This document shows positions 8,980 to 19,025 of a DNA stretch of 64,000 nt, one piece after another. The notes beneath the pieces are model-generated. The model searched no databases. It was not told where the DNA came from and saw only the letters and a list, made by a program, of their open reading frames with translations. The DNA is from CAVOAK01 sp965217615. Lineage in GTDB: Bacteria; Pseudomonadota; Alphaproteobacteria; UBA8366; CAVOAK01. The translations under genes and the position numbers were made by a program. The stretch lies in contig CBDCIT010000018.1 in the NCBI GenBank assembly GCA_965217615.1, positions 124,001 through 188,000 on the forward strand. Direction: 5' to 3'. The number at the start of each line of letters is the position of its first letter. The first letter of the stretch is position 1.

Positions 8980-9911
8980 TGGCGGGCCTCGGCGTCGCCG
9001 ATACAGCGGATCTCCCACTCGAGTTCGATGCCGCACTTGTCAAGAACACGCCGACGCACTTCTTCGGCGAGCGTCTCCAAATCGCTGGCGCTGGCTCGCT
9101 GGGCGTTGACGAGGAAGTTACAGTGTTTTTCCGACACCATAGCGCCGCCGTGTCTCAGGCCACGGCAGCCGGCATCCTCAATGACTTTCCAGGCTTTCTG
9201 ACCGGGAGGATTTTTGAATGTCGAGCCGCCGGTGGCGCCGCGCGTGGGCTGGCTATCGATCCTGTTGGCAGCGATCTCGGCCATTCGTGCGGCAATCTCT
9301 TGTGGTGCCCCTGGGGCACCTTCGAGTTCGGCCGCGACGAAAATTCGATCCTCCGCCACCCCACAATGGCGATACCCAAAGTCGAGCATTGTTTGGTCGA
9401 GACTCGATAGATTGCCGTCGCGATCCAACGTGGTTGCAGCGAGCGTAATGTCGCCGATCTCGCGTCCGTAAGCGCCGCCGTTCATTCGCAGCGTGCCGCC
9501 AATTGTACCGGGGATGCCGGAGAGAAATTCCAGACCTGTAATGGCGTTCCGCTGCGCTGCGCGCGCGACATTGAGATCGAGCGCACCTGCACCTGCGCGA
9601 ACGCCAGTGCCGCTTACTTCAACATCGTCGAAACCTTGGCCCAGACGAACAACGACACCCGCAACGCCGCCATCACGTATGAGAATGTTAGAGCCGACAC
9701 CGATCACCGTGACGGGTATATCCGGTGGCGTATCCGTAATGAATTGTTGGAGATCATTCTGATCGGCAGGCCTGAACAACACCTCGGCCGGCCCTCCGAC
9801 ACGGAACCGCGAGAAGCGCGAGAGATCGGCCCGCTCCAGATAGCGACCACGCACCGGCGGTAGGCGGCTGACGAGGCTTTCGACGGGCTCGCGTGCTCGC
9901 TCGGCCATCAT
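8976..9911 (-). CDS. murB: UDP-N-acetylenolpyruvoylglucosamine reductase MurB
   Basis: FAD enzyme that reduces the enolpyruvyl group to give UDP-MurNAc. The 311-residue type II-like protein has the FAD-binding segment FRVGGPAEVLFRPAD, the loop VIGVGSNILIRDGG, GLEFLSGIPGTIGG, and the catalytic Ser region GGSTFKNPPGQKAW. The FAD contact KHCNFLVN follows near the C terminus. The start overlaps the murC stop as ATGA (9911-9908), with another ATG one codon later. Confidence 0.96.
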   Translation of the reverse strand: MMAERAREPVESLVSRLPPVRGRYLERADLSRFSRFRVGGPAEVLFRPADQNDLQQFITDTPPDIPVTVIGVGSNILIRDGGVAGVVVRLGQGFDDVEVSGTGVRAGAGALDLNVARAAQRNAITGLEFLSGIPGTIGGTLRMNGGAYGREIGDITLAATTLDRDGNLSSLDQTMLDFGYRHCGVAEDRIFVAAELEGAPGAPQEIAARMAEIAANRIDSQPTRGATGGSTFKNPPGQKAWKVIEDAGCRGLRHGGAMVSEKHCNFLVNAQRASASDLETLAEEVRRRVLDKCGIELEWEIRCIGDAEARQ

Positions 9912-11332
9912 CCGGCACCTGCCTTGTGCTCACCTAATGCTGTCAATTCCGCTGGCAAAGCGTTTGCCCAATTGGTGATTGTTCCCGCACCCAGGCAGAC
10001 AACCAAGTCGCCGGAATCGGTCAGTTGATCGACAAGCGCCGCCAGGTCTGCCGGATCATCGAGCGCATGCACATTTCGGTGACCGCGCGCCTTCACGCCG
10101 TGCACAAGTGCGTCGCGGTCAATGTCCTTTATAGGATCTTCGCCGGCGGCATAGACGTCAGCGACGATCACATGGTCGGCGTCGTTGAAGCATAGACAGA
10201 AGTCTTCGAACAACGCCTGAAGGCGCGTGTATCGGTGAGGTTGAACGACGGCGACGACCTTGTGACGGGTTGCCGCACGTGCCGCCTTTAAGACGGCGGC
10301 AATCTCCACGGGATGGTGGCCGTAGTCATCTATAATTGTGATGCCATTCGCCTCGCCGGTCTTGGTGAAGCGCCGTTTGACCCCTTCGAAGGACGCCAGC
10401 GTACGGATGATGGTTCCATCATCGATGTTCATCTCATTGGCGACGGTGATCGCCGCTAACGCGTTCTGCACATTGTGTTGACCGAACATCGGTAAGCTGA
10501 GACCGCGAAGTCGCCGTTTGGGTTCGCTGCGAACGCCGAGGGCGACGTCGAACCGCATTCCGCCGGGTCCAGCTGCGAGATCTTCGGCTCGTACCTCTGC
10601 TTGCGGGCTGAACCCATATGTGATCAAGCGGCGATCGCGCACACGGCCGATCAGCGCCTGCACTTCCGGGTGGTCCAGACAGATGGCGGCGAAGCCATAA
10701 AACGGAATGTTCTGCACGAAGGTGTGGAAGGCGCTGCGGATCTCGTCAAATGAGCTGTAGAAATCAAGATGCTCCGGGTCGATGTTGGTCACGATGGCGA
10801 TGGTTGCGGGAAGCTTGACAAAGGTGCCATCCGATTCGTCCGCTTCGGCGACCAGCCATTCGCCCTCACCAAGCCGCGCATTGGTCCCGTATGCATTGAT
10901 AATGCCGCCGTTTATGACAGTTGGATCAAAGCCCGCAGCGTCGAGTAGGGCGGCCACCATCGAGGTCGTGGTCGTTTTCCCATGAGTGCCGCCCACGGCT
11001 ATCGACCAAGAAAGTCGCATCAACTCGCCCAACATTTCGGCGCGTTGCACGACAGGAATAAGTTCGCTCTTAGCGGCTTCAACCTCCACATTGCCGGGGC
11101 GCACGGCTGAGGACACGACAACGACTTGTGCATCGCCGAGATTCTCAATCTCGTGTCCGACTGCGATCGGAATGCCAAGCGTACGCAGTCGGCGAACATT
11201 GGCGTTTTCGGCAATGTCGCTGCCGCGTACCAAATAGCCAAGGTTGTGCAGTATTTCAGCGATCCCCGACATGCCGATGCCGCCAATACCGACGAAGTGG
11301 ATCGTGCCGATCGTCAGGGGCATCGCTCTCAT
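9908..11332 (-). CDS. murC: UDP-N-acetylmuramate--L-alanine ligase MurC
   Basis: Adds L-Ala to UDP-MurNAc. The 474-residue protein has the Rossmann motif HFVGIGGIGMSGIAEIL, the ATP P-loop GGTHGKTTTTSMVAALL, and the Mur central-domain residues YGTNARLGEGEWLVAEADES. The C-terminal domain has the segment IDDYGHHPVEI. ATG at 11332 overlaps the murG stop as ATGA, which supports this start; a second ATG three codons on is possible. Cytoplasmic, coupled to murG and murB. Confidence 0.96.
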   Translation of the reverse strand: MRAMPLTIGTIHFVGIGGIGMSGIAEILHNLGYLVRGSDIAENANVRRLRTLGIPIAVGHEIENLGDAQVVVVSSAVRPGNVEVEAAKSELIPVVQRAEMLGELMRLSWSIAVGGTHGKTTTTSMVAALLDAAGFDPTVINGGIINAYGTNARLGEGEWLVAEADESDGTFVKLPATIAIVTNIDPEHLDFYSSFDEIRSAFHTFVQNIPFYGFAAICLDHPEVQALIGRVRDRRLITYGFSPQAEVRAEDLAAGPGGMRFDVALGVRSEPKRRLRGLSLPMFGQHNVQNALAAITVANEMNIDDGTIIRTLASFEGVKRRFTKTGEANGITIIDDYGHHPVEIAAVLKAARAATRHKVVAVVQPHRYTRLQALFEDFCLCFNDADHVIVADVYAAGEDPIKDIDRDALVHGVKARGHRNVHALDDPADLAALVDQLTDSGDLVVCLGAGTITNWANALPAELTALGEHKAGAG

Positions 11333-12480
11333 TCTGCGGCCTCCAAAGCAGAATTGGGTGATCGGGCGACGTCGCCATTGCTACCGATCAATCCGGTGAC
11401 GATTTCCGCGAGCCGGGACGCCGCATCCGGAATGCCGATATTCGCTGCACAGCGCGCCGCGACATTTAACTTGATGGGAGGCGAAAGAAGCGAATTGAGT
11501 CTGTTGCTCAAGACCTCCGGCGTGAACAGGTCCTCCTGGATCATCCAACCGCCTCCGGCGTCGCACAAGCGGGCGGCATTCTCCGATTGGTGATCGTCAA
11601 TCGCGTGCGGGTAGGGGACCAAAATCGCCGGCCTACCGGCGGTTGTCAGTTCGGCCATAGTTGAAGCGCCGGCGCGACATATCAATAGGTGAGCGGTTGC
11701 GAGACGCTCGACCATATCGTCGAAGAATGTGGAAACGTCACAATCGATTCCAGCAGTTCGATAGGCCTCTGAAACTGTAGCCTGATCCTCAGGCCGGCAA
11801 TGCTGACTGACGTGCAGTCGCGTCCGTACAGACGACTTGAGCGACGCCAACGCGGCGGGCACAACGGCTGCAAATACGTGTGCGCCCTGGCTACCACCAG
11901 TAACAAGCAGTCGCAGCGGCTCTTCGTCGCTGAACGACGGGTAGGGCTTATCGCGCAAGTCGACGATCTCCGGTCGCACCGGATTTCCGGTCCATGTCGC
12001 CTTTGCTTTTGACACATCGCCAAGTTCAGACACGCTCTCGAACGCCGTAGCGATGCGGGTTGCCCGGCGTTCGAGAAAACGGTTGGCACGGCCAAGCACT
12101 GCGTTCTGCTCGTGAATCACGGTCGGAATGGACAATATCGAAGCGGCAAGTACGCTCGGAACCGAGGGATAGCTACCGAAGCCCACGACTGCCGCGGGCT
12201 TGAGCTTTCGCAATATCAGATATGCCTCTGCGAATCCCAAGCCGATCTGTGCCGTTGCCGCGATGCGGCCGCAGAGACCCCGCCCGCTGACGCCCGCAGC
12301 GTGAACGCAGTAGGTATTAATGCTACCGAGTGAACTCCCGAAGGTAACGCCGCGTCGATCGGTAACGAGTGCCAGGTCGCGTTTGCGGTGTTTCAGTTCA
12401 ACCGCCAATGCCTGGGCCGGAAACACATGTCCACCGGAACCGCCGGTGGCCAGCACAACGGGATGGGTTTCGGCGCTCAT
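11329..12480 (-). CDS. murG: UDP-GlcNAc transferase MurG
   Basis: Membrane-associated GT28 enzyme that turns lipid I into lipid II. From ATG at 12480 the protein has 383 residues, beginning with the glycine-rich loop LATGGSGGHVFPAQALA, then GFGSYPSVPSVLAA and IPTVIHEQNAVLGRANR. The C-terminal UDP-GlcNAc domain has LLVTGGSQGAHVFAAVVP and CRAGASTMAELTTAGRPAI. The frame stays open upstream, across ftsW, for more than 230 codons, but the ATG overlapping the ftsW stop as ATGA and the family start both point to 12480. Confidence 0.96.
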   Translation of the reverse strand: MSAETHPVVLATGGSGGHVFPAQALAVELKHRKRDLALVTDRRGVTFGSSLGSINTYCVHAAGVSGRGLCGRIAATAQIGLGFAEAYLILRKLKPAAVVGFGSYPSVPSVLAASILSIPTVIHEQNAVLGRANRFLERRATRIATAFESVSELGDVSKAKATWTGNPVRPEIVDLRDKPYPSFSDEEPLRLLVTGGSQGAHVFAAVVPAALASLKSSVRTRLHVSQHCRPEDQATVSEAYRTAGIDCDVSTFFDDMVERLATAHLLICRAGASTMAELTTAGRPAILVPYPHAIDDHQSENAARLCDAGGGWMIQEDLFTPEVLSNRLNSLLSPPIKLNVAARCAANIGIPDAASRLAEIVTGLIGSNGDVARSPNSALEAAE

Positions 12481-13595
12481 GTATCTACACCCACGCGTCG
12501 CCGTGTCAGCCCGAGAACCATACCCATCGCAAGTGCAAGTGCCATCATCGACGATCCGCCGTAAGAGATGAATGGCAGCGTCATACCCTTTGTCGGCATG
12601 AGGCTTAGCGCCGAGCCCATGTTGATGAGGGCTTGCAATCCGAACTGTGCGAGTAGTCCCGATACGGCGAGAACGACGAAGAGGTTCTCGTCGCGCAGCG
12701 CTAGGACGAAACCGCGCAGTACGACGAACGCAAACATCGCGACGATGACGATGCAAGCGAGCAGACCGAATTCCTCGCCGACGACGGCAAATATGAAATC
12801 GGCATGTGCGTCGGGAAGCAGTATTTTGACAGTTCCTTCGCCAGGCCCACGACCCAGCAGCCCGCCATTCGTGAACGCCTCGAAGGCACGATCGATCTGG
12901 TAGCTGTCTCCAGCCGCCGGGTCCAAAAAGCGGTCTATTCGGCTGGCGACATGCGGGAAGACGAAATATGACGAGATCAATCCGGCAACGCCGATAGCAC
13001 CCAGCGCTGCGACCCAGACCATCGGCAGACCAGCGATGAACCATTGACCAAACCAGACGACGGCGATGAGTGCGGATTGTCCAACGTCTGGCTGCGCCAC
13101 CAATAGCCCGAGTATGAGTGCCAGCAGGAACGCCGCGATCATGTTGCCAGGTATGCCCTCCTCCAGTCGCTGAGCGGCGAACATCCAAGCGGCAACGATC
13201 GCGAAGGCAGGCTTGATGAACTCCGATGGTTGCACCGAGACGCCGGCTAGAGCAATCCAGCGGGTAGCACCCTTGATCTCTTCGCCAAACATCACCGTTG
13301 CCGCCAGCAGGATCAGAGATGGCGCGAACAGGATGACACCGAGGCGGCGAATATGCCGTGGCTGCAGCAGCGACACGACGATCATGATGGCTAGCGCTAC
13401 CGGGACAAACGATGCGTGACGGCGCACGAAATACAAAGGCTCAAGGCCGATGCGTTCGGCCACAGGCGGGCTCGCAGCCAGACTCAGCAGGAGGCCGAAG
13501 GTTGCCAAGAGGATGAGGCAAGCGAGCGTCCAACGGTCGACGGTCCACCACCAGCGTCCGAGGACCGATCTGTCTGTGCGGGCGATGAACGCCAT
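12477..13595 (-). CDS. ftsW: Septal peptidoglycan polymerase FtsW
   Basis: SEDS-family glycosyltransferase of the divisome, working with FtsI. The 372-residue protein is highly hydrophobic with about ten membrane segments. Family motifs are the cytoplasmic start WWTVDRWTLACLILLATFGL, the segment ATRWIALAGVSVQPSEFIKP, LVAQPDVGQSALI, and the end MPTKGMTLPFISYGGSSMMA. The start is at 13595 where TAATG shares a base with the murD stop. It is coupled to murG at its end. Confidence 0.96.
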   Translation of the reverse strand: MAFIARTDRSVLGRWWWTVDRWTLACLILLATFGLLLSLAASPPVAERIGLEPLYFVRRHASFVPVALAIMIVVSLLQPRHIRRLGVILFAPSLILLAATVMFGEEIKGATRWIALAGVSVQPSEFIKPAFAIVAAWMFAAQRLEEGIPGNMIAAFLLALILGLLVAQPDVGQSALIAVVWFGQWFIAGLPMVWVAALGAIGVAGLISSYFVFPHVASRIDRFLDPAAGDSYQIDRAFEAFTNGGLLGRGPGEGTVKILLPDAHADFIFAVVGEEFGLLACIVIVAMFAFVVLRGFVLALRDENLFVVLAVSGLLAQFGLQALINMGSALSLMPTKGMTLPFISYGGSSMMALALAMGMVLGLTRRRVGVDT

Positions 13596-15001
13596 TACGC
13601 GGCTTCGCCCCCGCTGAGAACATGACGCTTGGCGCCCGGCAGGGCGGCGACCAAACGGCAGAATTCACGGCCGCGTTCCTCGAAGTTGGTGAACTGATCG
13701 AATGAGGCGCATGCAGGCGACAGCAGGACGACCGCTCCAGGGCACCGATCCTCGCTTGCCTGTTCGTGCGCCGCGCGAACTGCGTCGACGAGATCCGAAC
13801 TGAGAACCGTGTCGAGTTTTCCGGCAAACGCGGATTCCATCGTTTCTGCGGCTTCGCCGATTAAGAAGGCGCGTCGTACGTGTCGGAGATGCGGCTTGAT
13901 CGAATCCATGCCGCCCTCTTTGCCGAGTCCGCCCGCTATCCAATAAATCGTGTCGTAACAAGCAAGTGCCCGTGCGGTCGCATCCGGATTCGTTGCCTTC
14001 GAATCGTTGACGTAGCGAATGCCATCTATGATCGCCGCAACTTCCTGACGGTGTGGCAGGCCCCGGTAGCTGCTGATGGCGCCAGCAATCTCGTTCGCGG
14101 CAAGGCCGACCGCTCGCGCCGCACAATAGGCAGCCGCAGCATTCTGTGCATTGTGGGCTCCAGGAAGGGCCGGCACCTCTGCGAGCGGCACCACGGGTGC
14201 ATTGACGCTGTCGAGGTCGTCATAGAGAACGCCGTCGCACGCGTAGACGCCGCCAGCCACGTGCTGCTGTCCTGAAATCGGAATTACGTTTCGTTGCCCG
14301 TCGGCCTTCAGTTCCTGATAGATGCGGGCGCACACCTCGTCATCGATGCCAATCACGGCCGTCGCGTTGTCGCGCTGTCCAGCGAATATCATCTTCTTTG
14401 CGTCGATATAGCCATCCAAACCGCCGTGACGATCGAGATGATCGGCGCTGATATTGAGGAGGACGGCGATATCGAACTCTGCCGAGCGTGTTAACTCGAG
14501 CTGGAATGACGACATCTCAAGAACATAGTATCCAGTTGACTCGATGGGTTGTAGTGCGAGTGCCGGTATCCCAAGGTTGCCGCCGGCTTCGACCGGCACG
14601 CGGTTTTCGCCGAGAACGTGGCTGATAAGCGCCGTTGTGGTTGATTTGCCGTTGGTTCCAGTAACGCCGACATAGCTAGCCTCGCCACGGGCGCGAACCA
14701 GCACTTCCACATCGCTGATGATCTCCGCACCCGCGGCGCGTGCGAGGCGCGCCACCGGATGCGGCTCGGGATGGGTATGCGGGATTCCTGGACTCAGAAT
14801 CAGCGTTTCGACGCTGCTCCAGTCGGCGGTTGCCAGGTCGACAATCATCGTGCCGTCTACTTGGTCACGTTTTGCCGCATCGTCGTCCCAGGCCATTACG
14901 TCGGCACCGCTTGTTGCGAGCGCCCGCGCTGCCGCCAGTCCGGATCGTCCAAGCCCCAAAACGGCGACCTTCTTGCGGGTGAATTGCGGCACGTCGATCA
15001 C
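13595..15001 (-). CDS. murD: UDP-MurNAc-L-Ala--D-glutamate ligase MurD
   Basis: Adds D-Glu to UDP-MurNAc-L-Ala in the cytoplasm. The 468-residue protein has VAVLGLGRSGLAAARAL, the P-loop GVTGTNGKSTTTALISHVL, the central YYVLEMSSFQLELT, NISADHLDRHG with the Mg-binding His, and the C-terminal VNDSKATNPDATARAL and GGLGKEGG segments. It follows mraY by 7 bases and joins ftsW by TAATG. Confidence 0.96.
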   Translation of the reverse strand: MIDVPQFTRKKVAVLGLGRSGLAAARALATSGADVMAWDDDAAKRDQVDGTMIVDLATADWSSVETLILSPGIPHTHPEPHPVARLARAAGAEIISDVEVLVRARGEASYVGVTGTNGKSTTTALISHVLGENRVPVEAGGNLGIPALALQPIESTGYYVLEMSSFQLELTRSAEFDIAVLLNISADHLDRHGGLDGYIDAKKMIFAGQRDNATAVIGIDDEVCARIYQELKADGQRNVIPISGQQHVAGGVYACDGVLYDDLDSVNAPVVPLAEVPALPGAHNAQNAAAAYCAARAVGLAANEIAGAISSYRGLPHRQEVAAIIDGIRYVNDSKATNPDATARALACYDTIYWIAGGLGKEGGMDSIKPHLRHVRRAFLIGEAAETMESAFAGKLDTVLSSDLVDAVRAAHEQASEDRCPGAVVLLSPACASFDQFTNFEERGREFCRLVAALPGAKRHVLSGGEAA

Positions 15002-15008
15002 GGACGCC

Positions 15009-16094
15009 TCATCTCAGTTTCAGTGTCGAAAGCCCGATCAGCGCGAGGATCAAGGCGATGATCCAGAATCGGATGACGATGGTCGACTCGGCCCAGCCCT
15101 TCTTCTCGAAGTGATGATGCAGTGGGGCCATCGCGAAGACGCGCTTGCCCGTGAGGCGGAATGAAATGACCTGCACAATGACCGAAACGGTCTCAAGTAC
15201 GAACACGCCGCCGATAATCGCCAGCACCAGTTCGTGCTTCGTGATCACGCTGATTGCGCCTAGGGCCCCACCGACGGCGAGAGACCCCGTATCGCCCATA
15301 AAGACCATCGCCGGCGGCGCGTTGAACCACAGAAACCCAAGGCTGGCGCCAACTAGGGCGCCGCAGAACACGGCGAGCTCGCCGGCGCCCGGAATGTGCA
15401 GAACCTGCAAATAGTTGGCAAACACCGCGTTGCCGACGAAATAGGCGATGAAGCCGAAACAGCCGGCGCCGATCATGACGGGAACTATGGCGAGCCCATC
15501 CAAGCCGTCGGTCAGATTGACCGCGTTGGAGGCACCGACCATGACCACGACTGCGAACGGGATGAAGAACCAGCCGAGTTCGATCAGCACCGATTTGAAA
15601 AAGGGCATCGCCAGGCCAGATGCGAGAGGCTCGCTGGTTATGGTCAAGACCCAGAAAGCCGCCGCTAGCGCGATCACGACCTCGAGCGCTAGCTTGAGTT
15701 TGCCAGGCAGGCCCCGTGAGCTTCGATGCGACAACTTGAGATAGTCGTCGGCGAAGCCGACCAGTCCGAAGCCGATGGTGACGAGCATTACGGTCCAGAC
15801 ATATTCGTTGGTGACGTCTGCCCACAGCAGTGTGCTGACGCTGATCGCCAAGAGAATGAGGAACCCGCCCATCGTCGGGGTTCCGGCCTTGGCAAGGTGG
15901 CCTTCCGGCCCATCTTCGCGGATCGGCTGGCCCGAACCCTGCCGCGTCTTGAGCCAGGCGATGATGGCTGGCCCAACGAGGAAGCTCAGTATCAACGCCG
16001 TCATGATGGCGCCACCAGTGCGAAACGTAATGTAGCGAAACAGGTTGAAGACCTGAAGTTGGTCGGCAAGCGGAGCGAGTAAGTTGAACAGCAT
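15009..16094 (-). CDS. mraY: Phospho-MurNAc-pentapeptide transferase MraY
   Basis: Integral membrane enzyme that makes lipid I from undecaprenyl phosphate. From ATG at 16094 it has 361 residues and about ten membrane helices. Signature residues are the GQPIREDGPEGHLAKAGTPT loop, the DDYLKL aspartates, NLTDGLDGLAIVP, GDTGSLAVGG, and the histidine-rich HHHFEKKGWAE loop. An in-frame ATG at 16157 would add 21 non-hydrophobic residues overlapping murF and is unlikely. Spacing to murF is 10 bases. Confidence 0.96.
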   Translation of the reverse strand: MLFNLLAPLADQLQVFNLFRYITFRTGGAIMTALILSFLVGPAIIAWLKTRQGSGQPIREDGPEGHLAKAGTPTMGGFLILLAISVSTLLWADVTNEYVWTVMLVTIGFGLVGFADDYLKLSHRSSRGLPGKLKLALEVVIALAAAFWVLTITSEPLASGLAMPFFKSVLIELGWFFIPFAVVVMVGASNAVNLTDGLDGLAIVPVMIGAGCFGFIAYFVGNAVFANYLQVLHIPGAGELAVFCGALVGASLGFLWFNAPPAMVFMGDTGSLAVGGALGAISVITKHELVLAIIGGVFVLETVSVIVQVISFRLTGKRVFAMAPLHHHFEKKGWAESTIVIRFWIIALILALIGLSTLKLR

Positions 16095-16104
16095 GTATGC
16101 GTCT

Positions 16105-17553
16105 CTATGCGTTGTGTCCGACGATCTGGCCGCCCGTCCATGAGGCAGGCGACTCAATCGCCAGGAGTGCCTCGACTATGGGCGCCATGGTGCTTCCCAG
16201 TGATCCTTTGACCAGCACAACATCGCCAGGCGCGACGGTTGCCGCGATCGCGTCGATCAATCCCGCGCTTGTCGCGGCGTAAGCGCCGATCGTCGACGCC
16301 GGAAGCGTTTCGGCGAGTGCTGCCATATGCTCTCCTGCAAGGAAGACGAGATCGACGTCGCTGCGGCTAAGGTCCGCTGCGAGATCCCGATGGAGCGAGG
16401 CCGCATCGCGGCCCAGCTCGAGCATGTCGCCCAGCGCGGCGATGCGCCGGCCGCCGGTTTCAGGGTGCGCCGTTGCAAGAACCTCGAACGCCGCGCGCAT
16501 GGAGGCCGGGTTTGCGTTGTAGCTTTCGTCGATGAGTTCGAACGCGCCGCCCGCCAGCGCGACTCTGTGGTGAAGGCCCCGTCCTTTTGCTGGCCGCGCC
16601 CCGGCCAATGCAGCTGTCGCCTGTTGCAGATCGGCGCCCAGCAGGTAGGCCGTACCGACAACCGCCAGGCTGTTCTGCACCCAATGCCGTCCCGGCAAGC
16701 CAACGCGGAATTCGACGACCTCGCCCATTACCGATGCGCGCACCTCACTCCCCTCCGGCGTCAGTGAGCAGTCGAGCAGTTGGAAATTTGCTTCTGTGTC
16801 TGCGCCAAAGCTGTAGATACGCACCAGACCTGCATGCTCGGCATGTTCGCGAAGGTGTCGAAAATGTCGATTGTCGCGGTTAAGAAGCACGGCACCCGCC
16901 GCGTCCATGTCGCTAAATATTTCTGCCTTGGCGTCGGCGATCGCTTGCTCGGACTCAAAGAAGGCTAAATGTGCTGCCTCCACGTTGGTGATGACCGCCA
17001 CGTGTGGCCGGGCCAGCGCGGCAAGATGGGCGATTTCGCCGCTGTGATTCATGCCCATCTCAAACACGCCATACATGCTGTCCGCCGGCATACGCGTCAG
17101 ACTCAGCGGGAGTCCCCACTGATTGTTCAGATTACCGCGGGTCGCCGAAGTTGGGCCTTGGCGCGACAGCGCCAAGGCCAATGCGTCCTTAGTGCCCGTC
17201 TTGCCGGCGCTTCCGGTGATCGCAGCAATACGCGCTGCAGTGCGGTCCCGCGCTGTCCGCGCTAAGGCCTCGAGCCCCGTCATCGTATCGGCGACCAACA
17301 ACAGTGGGTCGCCGCTGGCGTTCTTTTCCCGCTCGGCCGCCCACTGCGCCGTAACGACGGCCGCGACGGCTCCACTGGCCAGCGCGCTCTCGACGTAGTT
17401 GTGGCCATCGGCATTCGGGCCGACGATGGCGATGAACAGATCCCCTTGTTCGATCGACCGGCTGTCGATGGAGACGCCGCTCGCCTGCCAGTCGGCCGTA
17501 GCCTGCCCGCCGGTTGCCGCTGCCGCCTCGGTGCTTGTCCACAGCGCTGTCAT
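16105..17553 (-). CDS. murF: UDP-MurNAc-tripeptide--D-Ala-D-Ala ligase MurF
   Basis: Adds the D-Ala-D-Ala made by Ddl to the stem peptide. The 482-residue protein has the N-terminal uridine-binding part with VSIDSRSIEQGDLFIAIVG, the P-loop ITGSAGKTGTKDALALAL, GVFEMGMNHSGEIAHLA and NREDN-like NRDNRHFRHLREHA. The C-terminal domain carries ELIDESYNANPASMRAAF. The start ATG at 17553 overlaps the murE stop as ATGA; an upstream ATG at 17577 is rejected. The P-loop is slightly unusual in having Gly after KT. Confidence 0.95.
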   Translation of the reverse strand: MTALWTSTEAAAATGGQATADWQASGVSIDSRSIEQGDLFIAIVGPNADGHNYVESALASGAVAAVVTAQWAAEREKNASGDPLLLVADTMTGLEALARTARDRTAARIAAITGSAGKTGTKDALALALSRQGPTSATRGNLNNQWGLPLSLTRMPADSMYGVFEMGMNHSGEIAHLAALARPHVAVITNVEAAHLAFFESEQAIADAKAEIFSDMDAAGAVLLNRDNRHFRHLREHAEHAGLVRIYSFGADTEANFQLLDCSLTPEGSEVRASVMGEVVEFRVGLPGRHWVQNSLAVVGTAYLLGADLQQATAALAGARPAKGRGLHHRVALAGGAFELIDESYNANPASMRAAFEVLATAHPETGGRRIAALGDMLELGRDAASLHRDLAADLSRSDVDLVFLAGEHMAALAETLPASTIGAYAATSAGLIDAIAATVAPGDVVLVKGSLGSTMAPIVEALLAIESPASWTGGQIVGHNA

Positions 17554-19025
17554 GATTGTTGCTCTTCGTGTACGCATACAGCCGTACGTACAGCGTCTAA
17601 ATCGTTGAATGGTAACGTTTTCCGACCAACGAGCTGGCCTCTTTCATGACCCTTGCCGGCGACGAGCAGGGCATCGTCCGGCTCGAGCATCTCAATGCCA
17701 GTACGTATCGCTTCCTGTCGATCTCCGATCTCCCGGGCCGATGGACAGGCGCCTAGAATGTCCTGCCTGATTGCCGCTGCATCCTCATTGCGCGGATTGT
17801 CATCGGTAACAATGACGGCATCGGCCAACGCCGCCGCAATGTCGCCCATCTCTGGCCGCTTTCCCTTGTCGCGATCACCGCCGCAACCGAAGACCACGAT
17901 TATGCGGCCGTTTGTGTGCGCGCGCAGCGCGTCCAGTGCGATCCGAAGTGCTTCGGGCGTATGCGCGTAATCAACGAAGATGTGGGCGCCGCTGTCGAGA
18001 TGGGCTGCCAATTCCATGCGCCCGGGCACGCCGTTCAAATGCGCCAAACCTGGTATTACAGCGTTCGGGTCGATGCCGCCGGCGATAACAAGTCCGGCGG
18101 CGCAAAGCGAGTTGGCGATCTGAAATCCGCCGAACAGCGGAAAATCCAGCTCGAACGATGCGCCGAAGACGTCGAGGGCGATACGCCAGCCGTTCTTAGC
18201 GGGCGTGGCACTGACGCAATGAAGATCGCCACTCGTCAATCCGTAGGTGATGCTGCGCAAAGAGCGCTCGTCGGCAATCTTCGCGATCGCGCCATACTCT
18301 TCGCTGTCGACATTGACAACGATTGTCCCGTCGTCCGGCAGGAGCTCCTCGAAGAGTCGAAGCTTGGCGGCGCGGTAGGCGCCCATTGTCTCGTGATAGT
18401 CGAGGTGATCGCGCGAGAGATTGGTAAATGCGCCGGTTGAGATTTTCAGGCCATCGAGGCGGTATTGTGAGAGGCCGTGGCTGGAAGCTTCGCAGGCGAC
18501 ATACTCGATGCCTAAATTTTGAAGCTCGGCCAATGTTCGATGTAGCTCGACCGGATCTGGCGTCGTGAGTTTGAAATCACGGCCGAGCTTTGGGCCGACG
18601 ACACCCAGCGTGCCCAGTGCCGCCGCCTTGCAGCCGATCGCTCCCCATATTTGCTGGGCGAAGTGAACAACCGATGTCTTGCCGTTGGTTCCGGTGACGG
18701 CGGCGATAGTCTTGGGCTGTGGAAAGTAGAATCGAGCTGCCATGCGGGCGAACCGACGTCGCGGATTGGCATCAGTTATCACTGCGACTCCGGCGTCGAA
18801 CTCTTCGCTGGAGTCGCCCGATTGGGTCAGAATCGCAACCGCGCCGGCATTGATCGCGTCGCCGATGTAGGCCCGTCCGTCCATTTGTGTGCCCTGTAGG
18901 GCGGCGAATAAATAGCCACTCCTGACGTCTCGGCTGTCTGCCGTAAGGCCAGCGACCTCCCTGTCATAGGGAAGACTAGTCACGACGGTTTTGTCGTCTT
19001 CCGCAATGAGTTCAGTAAGACGCAA
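17550..19025 (-). CDS. murE: UDP-MurNAc-L-Ala-D-Glu--meso-DAP ligase MurE
   Basis: Adds the third stem residue. Family motifs are TADSRDVRSGYLFAALQG, the P-loop AVTGTNGKTSVVHFAQQIW, TTPDPVELHRTLAEL, SRDHLDYHETMGAYR and the meso-DAP specificity motif DNPRNED, so the cross-link residue is meso-diaminopimelate. The family N terminus (LRLTELIAED) coincides with a TTG at 19025, overlapping ftsI by 14 bases; ATGs at 19091 and 19088 would add 22 and 21 atypical residues and overlap ftsI by about 80 bases. I therefore choose TTG, with moderate certainty. About 491 residues. Confidence 0.93.
   Translation of the reverse strand: MRLTELIAEDDKTVVTSLPYDREVAGLTADSRDVRSGYLFAALQGTQMDGRAYIGDAINAGAVAILTQSGDSSEEFDAGVAVITDANPRRRFARMAARFYFPQPKTIAAVTGTNGKTSVVHFAQQIWGAIGCKAAALGTLGVVGPKLGRDFKLTTPDPVELHRTLAELQNLGIEYVACEASSHGLSQYRLDGLKISTGAFTNLSRDHLDYHETMGAYRAAKLRLFEELLPDDGTIVVNVDSEEYGAIAKIADERSLRSITYGLTSGDLHCVSATPAKNGWRIALDVFGASFELDFPLFGGFQIANSLCAAGLVIAGGIDPNAVIPGLAHLNGVPGRMELAAHLDSGAHIFVDYAHTPEALRIALDALRAHTNGRIIVVFGCGGDRDKGKRPEMGDIAAALADAVIVTDDNPRNEDAAAIRQDILGACPSAREIGDRQEAIRTGIEMLEPDDALLVAGKGHERGQLVGRKTLPFNDLDAVRTAVCVHEEQQS

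Noticed and set aside
12481..13188. N-terminal extension of MurG by about 236 codons
   Set aside because: It lies wholly within ftsW in another frame, and MurG homologs start at the ATG overlapping the ftsW stop.
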